Of a stretch of 64,000 bases of DNA, positions 46,544-56,047 are shown piece after piece. The notes under the pieces are model-generated. The model had not been told where the DNA came from. It was given only the letters and a program-made list of their open reading frames with translations, and ran no database searches. The position numbers and the translations under genes are program-made. Numbering within the stretch: position 1 is the first letter of the stretch; the number at the start of each line of letters is the position of its first letter. This DNA is from Gordonia jinghuaiqii (GTDB lineage Bacteria; Actinomycetota; Actinomycetes; Mycobacteriales; Mycobacteriaceae), in NCBI RefSeq assembly GCF_014041935.1, contig NZ_CP059491.1:2232001-2296000 (forward strand). The letters run 5' to 3'.

Positions 46544-47428
46544 ATGCTCGAGGACTTCGCCGACCACCTGCGCCTGGAAAAGGGCTGCAGCGAGCACACG
46601 ATCCGCGCCTACGTCGGCGGTGCCCGCGCCCTGGTGACCTTCGCGGGGGCGCGGGGTGTCGCCGCCGCCGACATCGACCTCGCACTGCTGCGTGCATGGC
46701 TGGCCGAACTGAGCAGACGCGGCGCGGCGCGGACCACGATCGCACGGCAGGTCTCGGCGGCGAAGACGTTCTGCGGGTGGGCCGTCCGCGAGGGGATCAT
46801 GGCCACCGACCCGTCGCAGCGGTTGAAGGCACCGAAGGCGCACCGCACCTTGCCCGCGGTTCTCGCTCCGGCGCAGGCCGAGGCGGCCATCGAGGCCACG
46901 GCGGCCGACCGCGAACCCGGCGACCCGATCGCATTGCGCGACAAGGTCATCCTGGAGTTGTTGTACGCCAGTGGGATTCGAGTCGGAGAGCTGTGCGGTC
47001 TCGACGTCGACGACGTGGACACCGGCAGACGCGTGGTGCGGGTGATCGGCAAGGGCGACAAGGAACGCTCGGTTCCCTACGGGGAGCCCGCCGCTCGTGC
47101 CGTCGACGCCTGGATGCGACAGGGGCGCCCGGCGCTCGTGACCGAGAAGTCTCCTCCGGCGCTCCTGCTCGGGGCGCGCGGTGGGCGACTCGACCAGCGG
47201 ATGGCGCGGACCGTGGTGTCCCGCGCGGTGGAGTCCGCGGGAGGTCCCGCGATGGGGCCCCACGGGTTGCGCCACAGCGCCGCCACCCACCTGCTCGAGG
47301 GTGGCGCGGACCTGCGCGTCGTGCAGGAGCTGCTCGGACATTCCTCGCTCGCGACGACCCAGATCTACACGCACGTCAGCGTCGAACGCCTGCGGGCGGT
47401 GCACCGTCAGGCGCACCCGCGCGCGTGA
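46544..47428 (+). CDS. xerC: Tyrosine recombinase XerC
   Basis: XerC with XerD resolves chromosome dimers at dif. From ATG 46544 the product has 294 residues: SAM-like N-terminal core-binding domain (1-90) and catalytic domain with Arg146 (GIRVGEL), Lys170 (GKGDKER), His240/Arg243 (HGLRH), His266 (LGHSS) and Tyr275 (IYTHV). In-frame GTGs at 46532 and 46538 are alternative starts; the long frame back to 46502 adds non-homologous residues. Stops of xerC and the next gene abut (TGATCA). Confidence 0.94.
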   Translation: MLEDFADHLRLEKGCSEHTIRAYVGGARALVTFAGARGVAAADIDLALLRAWLAELSRRGAARTTIARQVSAAKTFCGWAVREGIMATDPSQRLKAPKAHRTLPAVLAPAQAEAAIEATAADREPGDPIALRDKVILELLYASGIRVGELCGLDVDDVDTGRRVVRVIGKGDKERSVPYGEPAARAVDAWMRQGRPALVTEKSPPALLLGARGGRLDQRMARTVVSRAVESAGGPAMGPHGLRHSAATHLLEGGADLRVVQELLGHSSLATTQIYTHVSVERLRAVHRQAHPRA

Positions 47429-47989
47429 TCACGGGTCGGGCCCGACCGGTTCGAGTCCGACCGGTTTGAGACGGACCCGCACCGCGCCGAGCAGGCCCAG
47501 GGGATCGAGGTACTCCGCGGCGCGGCCGCTACCGCGACGCGCGCCCCAGTGCAGGCACACGAGCACCGGACAGCCGGGATGCCCGGCGGAGACGGTGCCG
47601 ATGACCTCGCCGCGGGACACGTGATCGCCCGCCTCGACGCCGGCCTCGACCGGCTCGTAGGTGGTGATCACGCCGTCCGGGTGCTGGACCGACACGACGG
47701 GCCTGCCAGCGACGTTCCCCTCGAACCGCACCCGTCCCGCACCCGCGGCGAGTACGGGCATCCCCGGGGCCGAGGCCAGGTCCACTCCGCGGTGGCCGGG
47801 TTGCCAGCGCTGCGCCGGGGCGTCGAACGCGGTCACCACCACCGGGCGCGGCGACAGTGGAGCGGAATAGTCCGGAGGCCGGGCCCAGGCGGTGCCCGCC
47901 GTGACGCCGGGTGAAGCGGTGAGTGCGGCGACGATCAGACCTGCGACGATGGGCGTGGTGTACGGCGGTGGGGAGCGGAACAGCGGCAT
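47429..47989 (-). CDS. Exported M23-like peptidase, catalytic His replaced
   Basis: The product of about 186 residues has a signal sequence (IVAGLIVAALTASPGVTAGTA) and a LytM/M23 barrel: GHRGVD gives zinc ligands His66 and Asp70, and CLHWGA gives His147. The usual HxH motif is CxH here, so the general-base His is Cys145. The M. tuberculosis protein at this place (Rv2891) is, from memory, also of this subfamily. It may bind peptidoglycan without cutting it. The start ATG 47989 is not backed by a Shine-Dalgarno. Confidence 0.82.
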   Translation of the reverse strand: MPLFRSPPPYTTPIVAGLIVAALTASPGVTAGTAWARPPDYSAPLSPRPVVVTAFDAPAQRWQPGHRGVDLASAPGMPVLAAGAGRVRFEGNVAGRPVVSVQHPDGVITTYEPVEAGVEAGDHVSRGEVIGTVSAGHPGCPVLVCLHWGARRGSGRAAEYLDPLGLLGAVRVRLKPVGLEPVGPDP

Positions 47990-48048
47990 GCTGGTTGGAC
48001 GCAGCGGATGCCGGTTCGGATCCGCGAGGCGTCGGGGACGAGACGGTT

Positions 48049-48298
48049 TTGGTTTTAGCTGGTGCGCGGGCGTAAACTTCTCCACGCACCTCATCTGTTG
48101 TTGATGGGGTGACTTCGCGCGCCTGCCCTCAGGCCCGTGCTGCGACCAGGGTTCACATCTCTGACCAGCGCGGTTCCGATACATACGCCGAGTGAGCAGT
48201 CCCGGGACGGTTCCGTACCGCCTCCGGTGGCACTCGGTGCGCGGCGCCAGGGTCGACGTCAACCGGACGTCGACGACAACTGCGACAAAAGGAAAATC
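48049..48298 (+). promoter_or_regulatory. rpsB promoter and leader
   Basis: TTGGTT (48049-48054) and TAAACT (48073-48078), 18 bp apart, form a good promoter in an AT-rich patch. The transcript would have a leader of about 215 nt with a GCCTG/CAGGC stem near 48120. S2 leaders are autoregulated in several phyla; that is only possible here. The remainder of the 309-bp gap (47990-48048) shows nothing. Confidence 0.55.
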
Positions 48299-49189
48299 AT
48301 GGCCGTCGTAACCATGAAGCAGCTGCTCGACAGCGGCGCACACTTCGGGCATCAGACCCGCCGTTGGAACCCGAAGATGAAGCGTTTCATCTTCACCGAC
48401 CGCAACGGCATCTACATCATCGACTTGCAGCAGACGCTGACCTACATCGACAAGGCGTACGAGTTCGTCAAGGAGACGGTCGCCCACGGCGGCACCATCC
48501 TCTTCGTCGGCACCAAGAAGCAGGCGCAGGAATCGATCGCCGGCGAGGCGACCCGTGTCGGCATGCCGTACGTCAACCAGCGCTGGCTCGGCGGCATGCT
48601 CACCAACTTCAACACCGTGCACAAGCGTCTCCAGCGCATGAAGGAGCTGGAGACCATGGAGCAGACCGGTGGCTTCGAAGGTCGCACCAAGAAAGAAATC
48701 TTGATGCTGACCCGCGAGAAGAACAAGCTCGAGCGCACGCTCGGCGGTATCCGCGACATGGCCAAGGTGCCCTCGGCGGTCTGGATCGTCGACACCAACA
48801 AGGAGCACATCGCCGTCGGCGAGGCGCGCAAGCTGAACATCCCGGTCATCGCGATCCTCGACACCAACTGCGACCCGGACCTCGTCGACTACCCGATCCC
48901 GGGTAACGACGACGCCATCCGCAGTGCTGCCCTGCTCACCCGCGTCGTGGCCTCGGCCGTGGCCGAGGGACTCCAGGCGCGCGCCGGCGCCGCCAGTGGC
49001 GACGCCAAGCCGGAAGCCGGCAGCGAGCCGCTCGCCGAGTGGGAGCAGGAGCTGCTGACCCAGGCTGCAGCACCGACCGGTGGCGCAGCAGTCACCGAGG
49101 CACCGGCCGCCACCGAGGCGCCGGCCGCCGCCGAGGCGCCGGCCGCCGCCGACGCACCGGTCGCCAGCGACGCACCGGCTGCCCAGTAG
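48299..49189 (+). CDS. rpsB: 30S ribosomal protein S2
   Basis: S2 joins the 30S subunit late and is needed for S1 binding. ATG 48299 follows AAAGGAAA; 296 residues, beginning [20 protein letters not shown], with MLTNFNTV and [19 protein letters not shown]. The last 40 residues are an Ala/Pro/Glu repeat tail found in actinobacterial S2. tsf follows after 58 nt. Confidence 0.98.
   Translation: MAVVTMKQLLDSGAHFGHQTRRWNPKMKRFIFTDRNGIYIIDLQQTLTYIDKAYEFVKETVAHGGTILFVGTKKQAQESIAGEATRVGMPYVNQRWLGGMLTNFNTVHKRLQRMKELETMEQTGGFEGRTKKEILMLTREKNKLERTLGGIRDMAKVPSAVWIVDTNKEHIAVGEARKLNIPVIAILDTNCDPDLVDYPIPGNDDAIRSAALLTRVVASAVAEGLQARAGAASGDAKPEAGSEPLAEWEQELLTQAAAPTGGAAVTEAPAATEAPAAAEAPAAADAPVASDAPAAQ
49097..49186 (+). 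repeat. Five 18-bp repeats at the rpsB 3' end
   Basis: Five 18-bp units of type GAGGCGCCGGCCGCCGCC encode (E/D)APxAx hexapeptides of the S2 tail. Confidence 0.85.
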
Positions 49190-49247
49190 CTCCGGCTGCT
49201 CGGTCATCCGGTCCCACCACACACTTTCCGAAGGAGGCTCGCCGACG

Positions 49248-50072
49248 ATGGCGAACTACACCGCAGCTGATGTGAAGCGTCTCCGTGAGCTCACCGGCTC
49301 AGGGATGCTCGACTGCAAGAACGCGCTCGCCAACAACGACGGCGATTTCGACAAGGCCGTCGAGGAACTGCGTATCAAGGGCGCCAAGGATGTGGGCAAG
49401 CGTGCTGAGCGCTCCACCGCCGAGGGCCTGGTCGCCGCCAAGGGCGGCGCCATGATCGAGATCAACTCCGAGACGGACTTCGTCGCCAAGAACGCCGAGT
49501 TCCAGCAGCTCGCCGAAGATGTCGTGACCGCGGCCGCCGCGGCCAAGACCAACGATGTCGACGAGCTGAAGAAGGCTCCTCTGGGCGACGGCACCGTCGA
49601 CGAGGCAGTCGCGGCGCTCTCGGCCAAAATCGGCGAGAAGCTCGAACTCCGTCGCGTCGCCTACTACGACGGCCCGGTCGCCGTGTACCTGCACAAGCGT
49701 GCATCGGACCTGCCGCCGGCTGTCGGCGTGCTGGTGTCCTACACCGGCGAGGGCGCGGCTGCCGAGGAGGCCGCTCGCGGCGCCGCCATGCAGGTGGCCG
49801 CGCTCAAGGCGCGTTACGCCACTCGTGACGAGGTCCCCGCGGACGTCGTCGAGAACGAGCGTCGTATCGCCGAGCAGACCGCCAAGGAGGAGGGCAAGCC
49901 CGAGCAGGCTCTGCCCAAGATCGTGGAGGGTCGCGTCAACGGCTTCTACAAGGATGTCGTGCTGCTCGACCAGGCGTCCGTACAGGACTCCAAGAAGAGC
50001 GTGAAGGCTCTGCTCGACGATGCCGGTGTGACCGTCAACGGCTTTACCCGCTTCGAGGTCGGTCAGGCCTGA
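49248..50072 (+). CDS. tsf: Elongation factor Ts
   Basis: EF-Ts recycles EF-Tu-GDP. ATG 49248 follows AAGGAGG; 274 residues with [21 protein letters not shown] and the TDFVAKN motif ([12 protein letters not shown]). A frame reaching to 49080 overlaps rpsB and is rejected. A strong bidirectional terminator follows. Confidence 0.98.
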   Translation: MANYTAADVKRLRELTGSGMLDCKNALANNDGDFDKAVEELRIKGAKDVGKRAERSTAEGLVAAKGGAMIEINSETDFVAKNAEFQQLAEDVVTAAAAAKTNDVDELKKAPLGDGTVDEAVAALSAKIGEKLELRRVAYYDGPVAVYLHKRASDLPPAVGVLVSYTGEGAAAEEAARGAAMQVAALKARYATRDEVPADVVENERRIAEQTAKEEGKPEQALPKIVEGRVNGFYKDVVLLDQASVQDSKKSVKALLDDAGVTVNGFTRFEVGQA

Positions 50073-50088
50073 TCTGATCTGAACGCCG

Positions 50089-50125
50089 AATCGCCCCGTC
50101 TCCTCAGGGAGGCGGGGCGATTTGT
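50089..50125. terminator. Bidirectional terminator after tsf
   Basis: AATCGCCCCGTCTCC and GGGAGGCGGGGCGATT form a stem of about 14 bp with a short loop, followed by TTTGTTCT on the plus strand. On the minus strand it would end the decayed MFS gene. Confidence 0.85.
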
Positions 50126-50127
50126 TC

Positions 50128-50873
50128 TCTGTCGGTCCCTGCCCAGCAGCAGGGCGGTGACGGCGATCGTGGCCGTGACCGCGGCGAGTGCGCCGAGTGT
50201 GGTCTGCAGGGCGCTCAAGAAGGTCCGCGCCGTCACCGCGCGCGCCGCGTCCTGCGTCCACGCGGCCACCGGGGCCGAGGGGGAGCATCGTGCGTGCGGT
50301 CGGGATGCGGAGAACGCAGCTGCGCCTGCGCACACCAGGCGAACCGATCGGCGACGACTTCGCGCAGCAGCGTCGCCGCGAGTCCGGCGACCGCGCCGTA
50401 GATCCCGAACGCCAGGCCGTGTCGCCGTTTGTCGAACAGCGCGGCGATCAGGGCCAGTATCTGCGCCGACATGAGGGCGGCGCTGACGCCCTGCGCGCCA
50501 CGCGCCGCGATGAGCCTCCCACGGTCCTTGGGCCAGGCCGCAGAGGACGCTGGTGACCGTGAACGCGATCATGCCGGTCACGAACAGCAGGCGGCGACCC
50601 AGGCGGGCGTCCAGGGTGGCGGCCGCCGGCAGGGTGCACGCGAAGGCCAGCGTGTAGACGGTGAGGACCAGCAGTTGCCGGGAGGTCGACGCGCCGAGGT
50701 CCACGGTCAGATCCGGCAGCGCGATGTTGACGATCGTGGTGTCGGAACATCTGCATGAACACCCCGAGGAGGCACCCCGCCAGCGCCGGCCATGCGCCCG
50801 GGGAATCTGCACCCGGGGAATCGCGGTGCGCCCCGTCGGACGGGTCCCGGCCGGCGGCCGGGTGCGCGGTCAC
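50128..50873 (-). pseudogene. Decayed MFS (EmrB/QacA-type) exporter
   Basis: Pieces of one 14-helix drug-exporter-type protein appear in shifting frames: GCLLGVFMQMF (near 50750), then DTTIVNIALPDLTVDLGAS, ending VTSVLCGLAQ, then LIAARGAQGVSAALMSAQIL and FGIYGAVAGLAATLL, and finally SALQTTLGALAAVTATIAV. The first join needs removal of one base near 50743, the second of one base near 50527; after GLAATLL most of the middle of the protein is missing. The start GTG (50873) overlapped the upstream gene's stop, so an intact gene was once co-translated with the PapA-like protein. Confidence 0.85.
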
Positions 50874-52291
50874 GACGTGAGTGCGGGCAGCGACGGTCGG
50901 TAGTCGCCCTGGTTGGCCACCGCGCTGATCACCTCGACGAACCGATCGACGTATCGCCGTACCGAGTCGTGCGCCACGTCGGTGTCGGGGTGCAGCAACG
51001 TGATCGAGGTGTTGTCCGGGAACCGGTTGACCCACATGTAGACCTCTTCGCTGCTGCCGCGATTACCGAAGAGGCAACCGTTGCCGGCCTCGAAGATCTC
51101 CACTCCGGGCAGCTTGCGGACGTCGACGTAGGAGACCATCGGCACCGCCCACCCGGGGGAGACCCTGACGGCGTCGGAGGTGCCGACGAGTTCGAGAACG
51201 CGGTGAAAAGAGATGTCGGTGAGCTCTTTACCGGCTTCATAGCTCCGCGCGGCATGCGGCGCGAGGGAGCGGAACGTGGTCCCGCCGTCGATGGTCAGGG
51301 GGACCGGGATCAGGCTGGTGAACCAGCCGACCGAGTTCATCTCCGCGGCACCCGACCGTGTGCTCTTCGGGGTCATGCCGAAATACTCGGTCTCCCCGGT
51401 GAATTCGGCGAACAGGAGTCCTGCGACCGCCATGATCCCGGAGATCACGTTGGCGCCCAGCTCGCGACAGACGTTCTCGAACCGGAGCGCGGCGGCCTCG
51501 TCGAAGACCGTCGCGTTGACGATCGCACTGCGGGTGTAGGTTTCGGCACCTGTGTCGAGGGGGAGCGGGAAACTCGGTAACCGTCCACCGTTGGCCTGGA
51601 CCAGGTCGATCCACCGCTTCACGTGCGGCGACTCGCGGGTCAGTTGCCGTGAGATCGTTCGTTCCCGTGTGCAGTAGTCGAGATAGCTGCCGACCGGCGC
51701 AAGTTCGGCAGTGGTGCCGAACGCCGCATTCATGTACAGCGTCAGCAGATCCACGCACGTGATGGCCTGGGAGATCCCATCGGTGTTGAGGTGGTCGGCG
51801 GCGGCGTAGAGGGTGAACCCGCCCTCCCACTCGATGGCCCCGAAGGTGAAGCAGTCCCAGTGGAACGGGCCCGAGGTCTCGTCCTGCACGTGCTTTCGAA
51901 GCGCATGCGCGTCGTGCTCACCGTGCTGCACGGGAATGAGTTCGACGACCTCGGGCGCGACGAGGTGGCGTCGGACAGTGCCGTCGTCCTCCATGGAGAA
52001 CCACGATCGGAAGCTGTCGTGCCTACGCACGAATTCGTTGACCGCAGTAGTCATCGCGGCCACGTCGAGGGGGGCCGCGACGTCGAAGGCCATCAGGCAG
52101 AGTCGGGCGAAGCGGAATCCCGCGGACTCGTTGCGCCACGCCACCCGGAGATACTCCTCCTGCTGGTGGGAGGGCGGAGCAGGATGCACCGGCGCCTGAT
52201 CGGCAGTCGTCACCGAGGCGAGCGAGGCCACCCAGCTGGTCAGATGTCCTGGTCGGGGATTCCAATCATCGATCAGGCCGAACTTCATCAT
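50870..52291 (-). CDS. PapA-like condensation-domain acyltransferase
   Basis: The 473-residue protein is one stand-alone condensation domain. The N-terminal VKDWxPxPG-like stretch FGLIDDWNPRPGHLTSW is typical of mycobacterial PapA proteins, which esterify polyketide lipids or trehalose. The catalytic HHxxxDG is DHLNTDG (His167, Asp171): the first His is Asp but the catalytic second His remains. VSYVDVRKLPG is at the position of the structural DFGWG motif. ATG 52291 follows AGGA. It is divergent from the antigen-85-like gene, and a dead exporter gene follows. Confidence 0.85.
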   Translation of the reverse strand: MMKFGLIDDWNPRPGHLTSWVASLASVTTADQAPVHPAPPSHQQEEYLRVAWRNESAGFRFARLCLMAFDVAAPLDVAAMTTAVNEFVRRHDSFRSWFSMEDDGTVRRHLVAPEVVELIPVQHGEHDAHALRKHVQDETSGPFHWDCFTFGAIEWEGGFTLYAAADHLNTDGISQAITCVDLLTLYMNAAFGTTAELAPVGSYLDYCTRERTISRQLTRESPHVKRWIDLVQANGGRLPSFPLPLDTGAETYTRSAIVNATVFDEAAALRFENVCRELGANVISGIMAVAGLLFAEFTGETEYFGMTPKSTRSGAAEMNSVGWFTSLIPVPLTIDGGTTFRSLAPHAARSYEAGKELTDISFHRVLELVGTSDAVRVSPGWAVPMVSYVDVRKLPGVEIFEAGNGCLFGNRGSSEEVYMWVNRFPDNTSITLLHPDTDVAHDSVRRYVDRFVEVISAVANQGDYRPSLPALTS

Positions 52292-52574
52292 CTGCTGGTT
52301 CCTCGATTCGTCTGCGGACACGTGTTCTCGATCCGTCATCGCCGGCGGGGTGACCCGAACGGCGGTCGGCACGCACGCTACCCGAGGGGGTCGGCGCACC
52401 ACGGTGGAACGGGAATGACGAACGCGCGGAACCGCTGCGCTGCAACAGATCTGTGCCAACCTCGGGGCCGACCGTAGTGGGACGTGTGACCCACCTGGAC
52501 ACCGACTCGTGTCGTCCGGCAGACTGCCGGGATTCCGATGGACATGGGTCGCAGCATCGGGGGAAGCGGAGGGC

Positions 52575-53594
52575 ATGAACGGTCAGGAGCGCAGCAACGG
52601 GTGTCCCCGGGCACGAAAGGCGACGGTTGTCGCGATCGCCGTGTTCGCCGCGATCCTGGGTCTGGCGGCCCCGGCCGCGGCGGTCCCGGGCGGTGCCCCG
52701 ATCATCGGCGAGACGGTGCACGCCGGCGGCGAGCTCGAACTCACCGTCCGGTCGGCGGCGATGGACCGGGCCGTGTCGGTGAAGGTCCTGCCCGCGAAGG
52801 GCGGTGGACCCGCGCCGACGCTCTACCTGCTCAACGGGGCCGCCGGTGGCGAGGGCGGCAGCAGCTGGTTCGACCGGACCGACATCAGGAGTTTCTTCGC
52901 CGGCGAGCACGTGAACGTCGTCGTCCCCATGGGTGGCGCGGCCAGCTACTTCACCGACTGGCTCCGGCCGGATCCGGTACTCGGCGTTCAGAAATGGTCG
53001 ACCTTCCTGACCGAGGAGCTGCCGGCGACCATCGACCGGCGCTTTCGCGCCACCGGTCGCAACGCGATCGCCGGGATCTCGATGGCGGGCACCTCGGTGT
53101 TCCAGTTGGCACTGCACGCACCTCGGCTCTACCGGGCGCTGGGCTCCTTCAGCGGTTGCGCTCAGACAAGCGACCCACTGGGGCAGGCAATGGTCCGGTT
53201 GGTCGTCGAAGGTCGCGGAGGCGGGAACACGATGAACATGTGGGGGCCGCCCACAGACCCGGCGTGGCGTGCGAACGATCCCTTCGTGCACGCGGAGTCG
53301 TTCCGCGGCAAGGCCATCTATGTGTCCAACGGCTCCGGGATGCCCGGCCGGTACGACACGATCGACGGCCCGGGGATCGACGGGAACGGTTCCAAGCTGT
53401 TCGACCAGATCGCCGTCGGGGCGGTGATCGAGACGGCCACCGCGCAGTGTTCGCGCAACCTGGAACGGCGTATGCGTCAGATCGGTGTGCCCGCGACCTT
53501 CCACTTCTATCCGGGCGGGACCCACGCCTGGCCCTACTGGCAGGACGAGTTGCATCGCGCATGGCCGCAGTTCAGGGCGGTGCTCGGGGAGTGA
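52575..53594 (+). CDS. Exported antigen-85-like esterase/mycolyltransferase
   Basis: Antigen-85 proteins transfer mycolates to trehalose and arabinogalactan outside the membrane. The 339-residue product has a signal peptide (KATVVAIAVFAAILGLAAPAAA, cleavage near AAA-VPGG at 36), LYLLNGAAGG, nucleophile Ser169 in GISMAG, and the late His in GGTHAWPYWQ. A Glu/Asp partner is expected in the GSGMPGRYD region. ATG 52575 follows GGAGG. Plain esterase activity is the alternative. Its stop overlaps the next gene (GTGA). Confidence 0.88.
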   Translation: MNGQERSNGCPRARKATVVAIAVFAAILGLAAPAAAVPGGAPIIGETVHAGGELELTVRSAAMDRAVSVKVLPAKGGGPAPTLYLLNGAAGGEGGSSWFDRTDIRSFFAGEHVNVVVPMGGAASYFTDWLRPDPVLGVQKWSTFLTEELPATIDRRFRATGRNAIAGISMAGTSVFQLALHAPRLYRALGSFSGCAQTSDPLGQAMVRLVVEGRGGGNTMNMWGPPTDPAWRANDPFVHAESFRGKAIYVSNGSGMPGRYDTIDGPGIDGNGSKLFDQIAVGAVIETATAQCSRNLERRMRQIGVPATFHFYPGGTHAWPYWQDELHRAWPQFRAVLGE

Positions 53595-54580
53595 ACGCAC
53601 AGGGCGTCACGGTCTCGGCGCATGCGGGCTCGGCGACGTGGCTCGAGTGCAACACCTGGGATCGACCCCGCGCCACCACCGAGGAACTCCTCGACCGAAA
53701 GGCGGGCCGGACGATCTCGGCGTTGGTCCTCGCGCTCGACGAGGACTGGCCCGTGGCGCAGGCCGTCGGCTCGGCGGTGACGCTGGCGGGCTCGCTCCTC
53801 GACGAGATCGTCGTCGTCGTCGAACCCGGGTCGTACGGCGCGGCGGTTCATGACGCGGCGCACTCCGGGGTCAGGGTCGAGACGCCGGAGTCGGCGTTGC
53901 CGGGTGTGCCGCTGCGGCCGGGGCGCGGAGAGGTGTTGTGGCGGTCGCTCGCGGCGACCGACGGCGACGTCGTGGCCGTCGTCGACGCCGCACTCGCCGA
54001 CCGGGTCGCCGGGGTGCTCGCGCGGCTCGTCGAGCCCATGCTCCTGGTGCCCGACCTCCATCTCGTCCTCGGCTATCACCCGTCGGCAGGGGACGACCCC
54101 GAGCCCGACGGCTCCGCCGTGGGCACCCGCCTCACCGAACTGCTGGTGCGGCCGCTGATCGCCGCGCTGTGTCCAGCACTCGCCGGGGTGATCCAGCCGC
54201 TGGGAGGCGAGTTCGCCGGAACACGCGAACTCCTCAGGACCATCCCGTTCGCGCCCGGCCACGGGGTGGGGATCGGCATGCTGGTCGATGCCGCGGCCAG
54301 ATTCGGGATCGACGCGATCGGCCAGGTCGACCTCGGGCCGCACGGCTGGGCCGATGCGGCGTCGCCCGATGCAGCGGCGGCCGAGGTCGGCTCGGCCGCC
54401 CGGCAGGTGGTCGCCACCCTGCTCGGCAGACTCGGCATCGAGGATTCGGGGGCGCCGTCGACGGGATTTCTGCTCGACGACGACGGTCCCACGCTGACCC
54501 GGACATACCCGGTCACCGACGACCGCCCACCCTTGTCGACGATCATGGGCGAGTTGCTCGCGGGCGGGATGAGGCGCTGA
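53591..54580 (+). CDS. GpgS-like glycosyltransferase without DxD
   Basis: The 329-residue product follows glucosyl-3-phosphoglycerate synthase (GpgS, first step of methylglucose lipopolysaccharide synthesis) along its length: [88 protein letters not shown]. But the metal-binding DSD is DAA at 132-134, ALNEE is ALDED, and the metal His near LGVRAH is displaced. It is probably a paralogue with altered or no transferase activity. GTG overlaps the esterase stop, so the pair are coupled. Confidence 0.8.
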   Translation: MNAQGVTVSAHAGSATWLECNTWDRPRATTEELLDRKAGRTISALVLALDEDWPVAQAVGSAVTLAGSLLDEIVVVVEPGSYGAAVHDAAHSGVRVETPESALPGVPLRPGRGEVLWRSLAATDGDVVAVVDAALADRVAGVLARLVEPMLLVPDLHLVLGYHPSAGDDPEPDGSAVGTRLTELLVRPLIAALCPALAGVIQPLGGEFAGTRELLRTIPFAPGHGVGIGMLVDAAARFGIDAIGQVDLGPHGWADAASPDAAAAEVGSAARQVVATLLGRLGIEDSGAPSTGFLLDDDGPTLTRTYPVTDDRPPLSTIMGELLAGGMRR

Positions 54581-54650
54581 CCGACGCGTGTCGCGAGTCG
54601 CATTCGGGGCGAAGTACCATGGTTCACCGAACCGACGAGTGAGGAAGCCG

Positions 54651-55406
54651 ATGAGCGAAGCGTCCGATCCCACCCCGAGTGGGAGTTCCGATTTCCGGCG
54701 CGACGGATTTCAGCGGGTTCTGCTGAAGTTGGGTGGCGAGATGTTCGGCGGAGGCGAGGTCGGGCTGGATCCCGACGTCGTCGGCACCGTGGCCGATCAG
54801 ATCGCCGATGTGGTCAATTCCGGTGTCCAGGTTGCCGTCGTGATCGGCGGCGGGAACTTCTTCCGCGGCGCCGAACTCCAGCAGCGCGGCCTCGACCGCA
54901 GCCGCTCGGACTACATGGGCATGCTCGGCACTGTGATGAACTGCCTTGCGCTGCAGGACTTCCTGGAAAAGCGTGGCATCTCCACCCGGGTACAGACCGC
55001 CATCTCCATGGGCCAGGTCGCCGAGCCGTACCTGCCGTTGCGTGCGCAGCGACACCTCGAGAAGGGCCGCGTGGTGATCTTCGGCGCCGGCATGGGCATG
55101 CCGTACTTCTCCACCGACACCACCGCGGCGCAGCGCGCCCTCGAGATCAAGGCGGAGGTGGTGTTGATGGCCAAGGCCGTCGACGGCGTGTACGACGCCG
55201 ATCCGCGCACCAACCCCGACGCCAAGCTCTACACCGAGATCACCCACCGTGAGGTGCTCGACAAGGAGCTGAAGGTCGCCGACGCGACCGCCTTCAGTCT
55301 GTGTATGGACAACAAGATGCCGATGTTGGTGTTCAATTTGCTCCAACAGGGAAATATCGCGCGCGCCGTCGCGGGCGAGCGCATCGGCACGCTGGTACGC
55401 ACCTGA
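54651..55406 (+). CDS. pyrH: UMP kinase
   Basis: PyrH makes UDP from UMP and is regulated by GTP/UTP. The 251-residue product has [39 protein letters not shown] and [16 protein letters not shown] 54651 is preceded by GAGGAAG; a frame from 54588 adds 21 unlikely residues. The order pyrH-frr-cdsA-rlmN is that of mycobacteria. Confidence 0.97.
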   Translation: MSEASDPTPSGSSDFRRDGFQRVLLKLGGEMFGGGEVGLDPDVVGTVADQIADVVNSGVQVAVVIGGGNFFRGAELQQRGLDRSRSDYMGMLGTVMNCLALQDFLEKRGISTRVQTAISMGQVAEPYLPLRAQRHLEKGRVVIFGAGMGMPYFSTDTTAAQRALEIKAEVVLMAKAVDGVYDADPRTNPDAKLYTEITHREVLDKELKVADATAFSLCMDNKMPMLVFNLLQQGNIARAVAGERIGTLVRT

Positions 55407-55424
55407 CCGACGGGCCGAGCCCAG

Positions 55425-55463
55425 GCCACTGACACCGGCCGCTGACACCGGCCACTGACGAAC
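55425..55463 (+). repeat. Three 13-bp tandem repeats before frr
   Basis: GCCACTGACACCG, GCCGCTGACACCG and GCCACTGACGAAC follow one another in the pyrH-frr gap. Confidence 0.8.
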
Positions 55464-55489
55464 ACCGACCGAACGGAACAAGGACGAAC

Positions 55490-56047
55490 ATGATCGACGA
55501 CGCGTTGCTCGACGCCGAGGAGAAGATGGAGAAGGCGGTCAACGTCGCCAAGGATGACATGGGATCCATCCGCACCGGCCGCGCCAACCCCGCCATGTTC
55601 AACAGGGTCACCATCGAGTACTACGGCTCGATGACACCGGTGACGCAGGTCGCGAGCATCAACACCCCCGAGCCGCGGCTCGTCGTGATCAAGCCGTACG
55701 AGGCGTCGACCCTGCCCGCCATCGAGAAGGCCATCCGCAACTCCGATCTCGGGGTGAACCCCACCAACGACGGCACGATCATCCGCGTGGCGATCCCGCA
55801 GCTCACCGAGGAACGGCGTCGCGAGCTGGTCAAGCAGGCCAAGGGCAAGGGTGAGGACGCCAAGGTCTCGATCCGCAACGTCCGGCGCAAGGCCGCCGAA
55901 GAGCTCAAGCGCATCCAGAAGGACGGTGAGGCCGGGGAGGACGAGGTCACCCGGGCCGAGAAGGAACTCGACAAGACCACGACAACCTATGTGCACCAGA
56001 TCGACGAACTCGTGAAGCACAAAGAAGATGAATTGCTCGAGGTGTGA
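55490..56047 (+). CDS. frr: Ribosome recycling factor
   Basis: RRF splits post-termination ribosomes with EF-G. The 185-residue product has [17 protein letters not shown], the hinge region, and the C-terminal helix with [13 protein letters not shown]. The stop overlaps the cdsA GTG by 4 nt. Confidence 0.98.
   Translation: MIDDALLDAEEKMEKAVNVAKDDMGSIRTGRANPAMFNRVTIEYYGSMTPVTQVASINTPEPRLVVIKPYEASTLPAIEKAIRNSDLGVNPTNDGTIIRVAIPQLTEERRRELVKQAKGKGEDAKVSIRNVRRKAAEELKRIQKDGEAGEDEVTRAEKELDKTTTTYVHQIDELVKHKEDELLEV

Noticed and set aside
46502..47428. Possible integrase of a mobile element
   Set aside because: Sequence, length and position beside dprA/viuB match chromosomal XerC; no attachment-site repeats or phage genes are nearby.
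47990..49222. N-terminal extension of the M23-like frame running antisense through rpsB
   Set aside because: The open frame is the antisense shadow of rpsB; the signal peptide starts at 47989.
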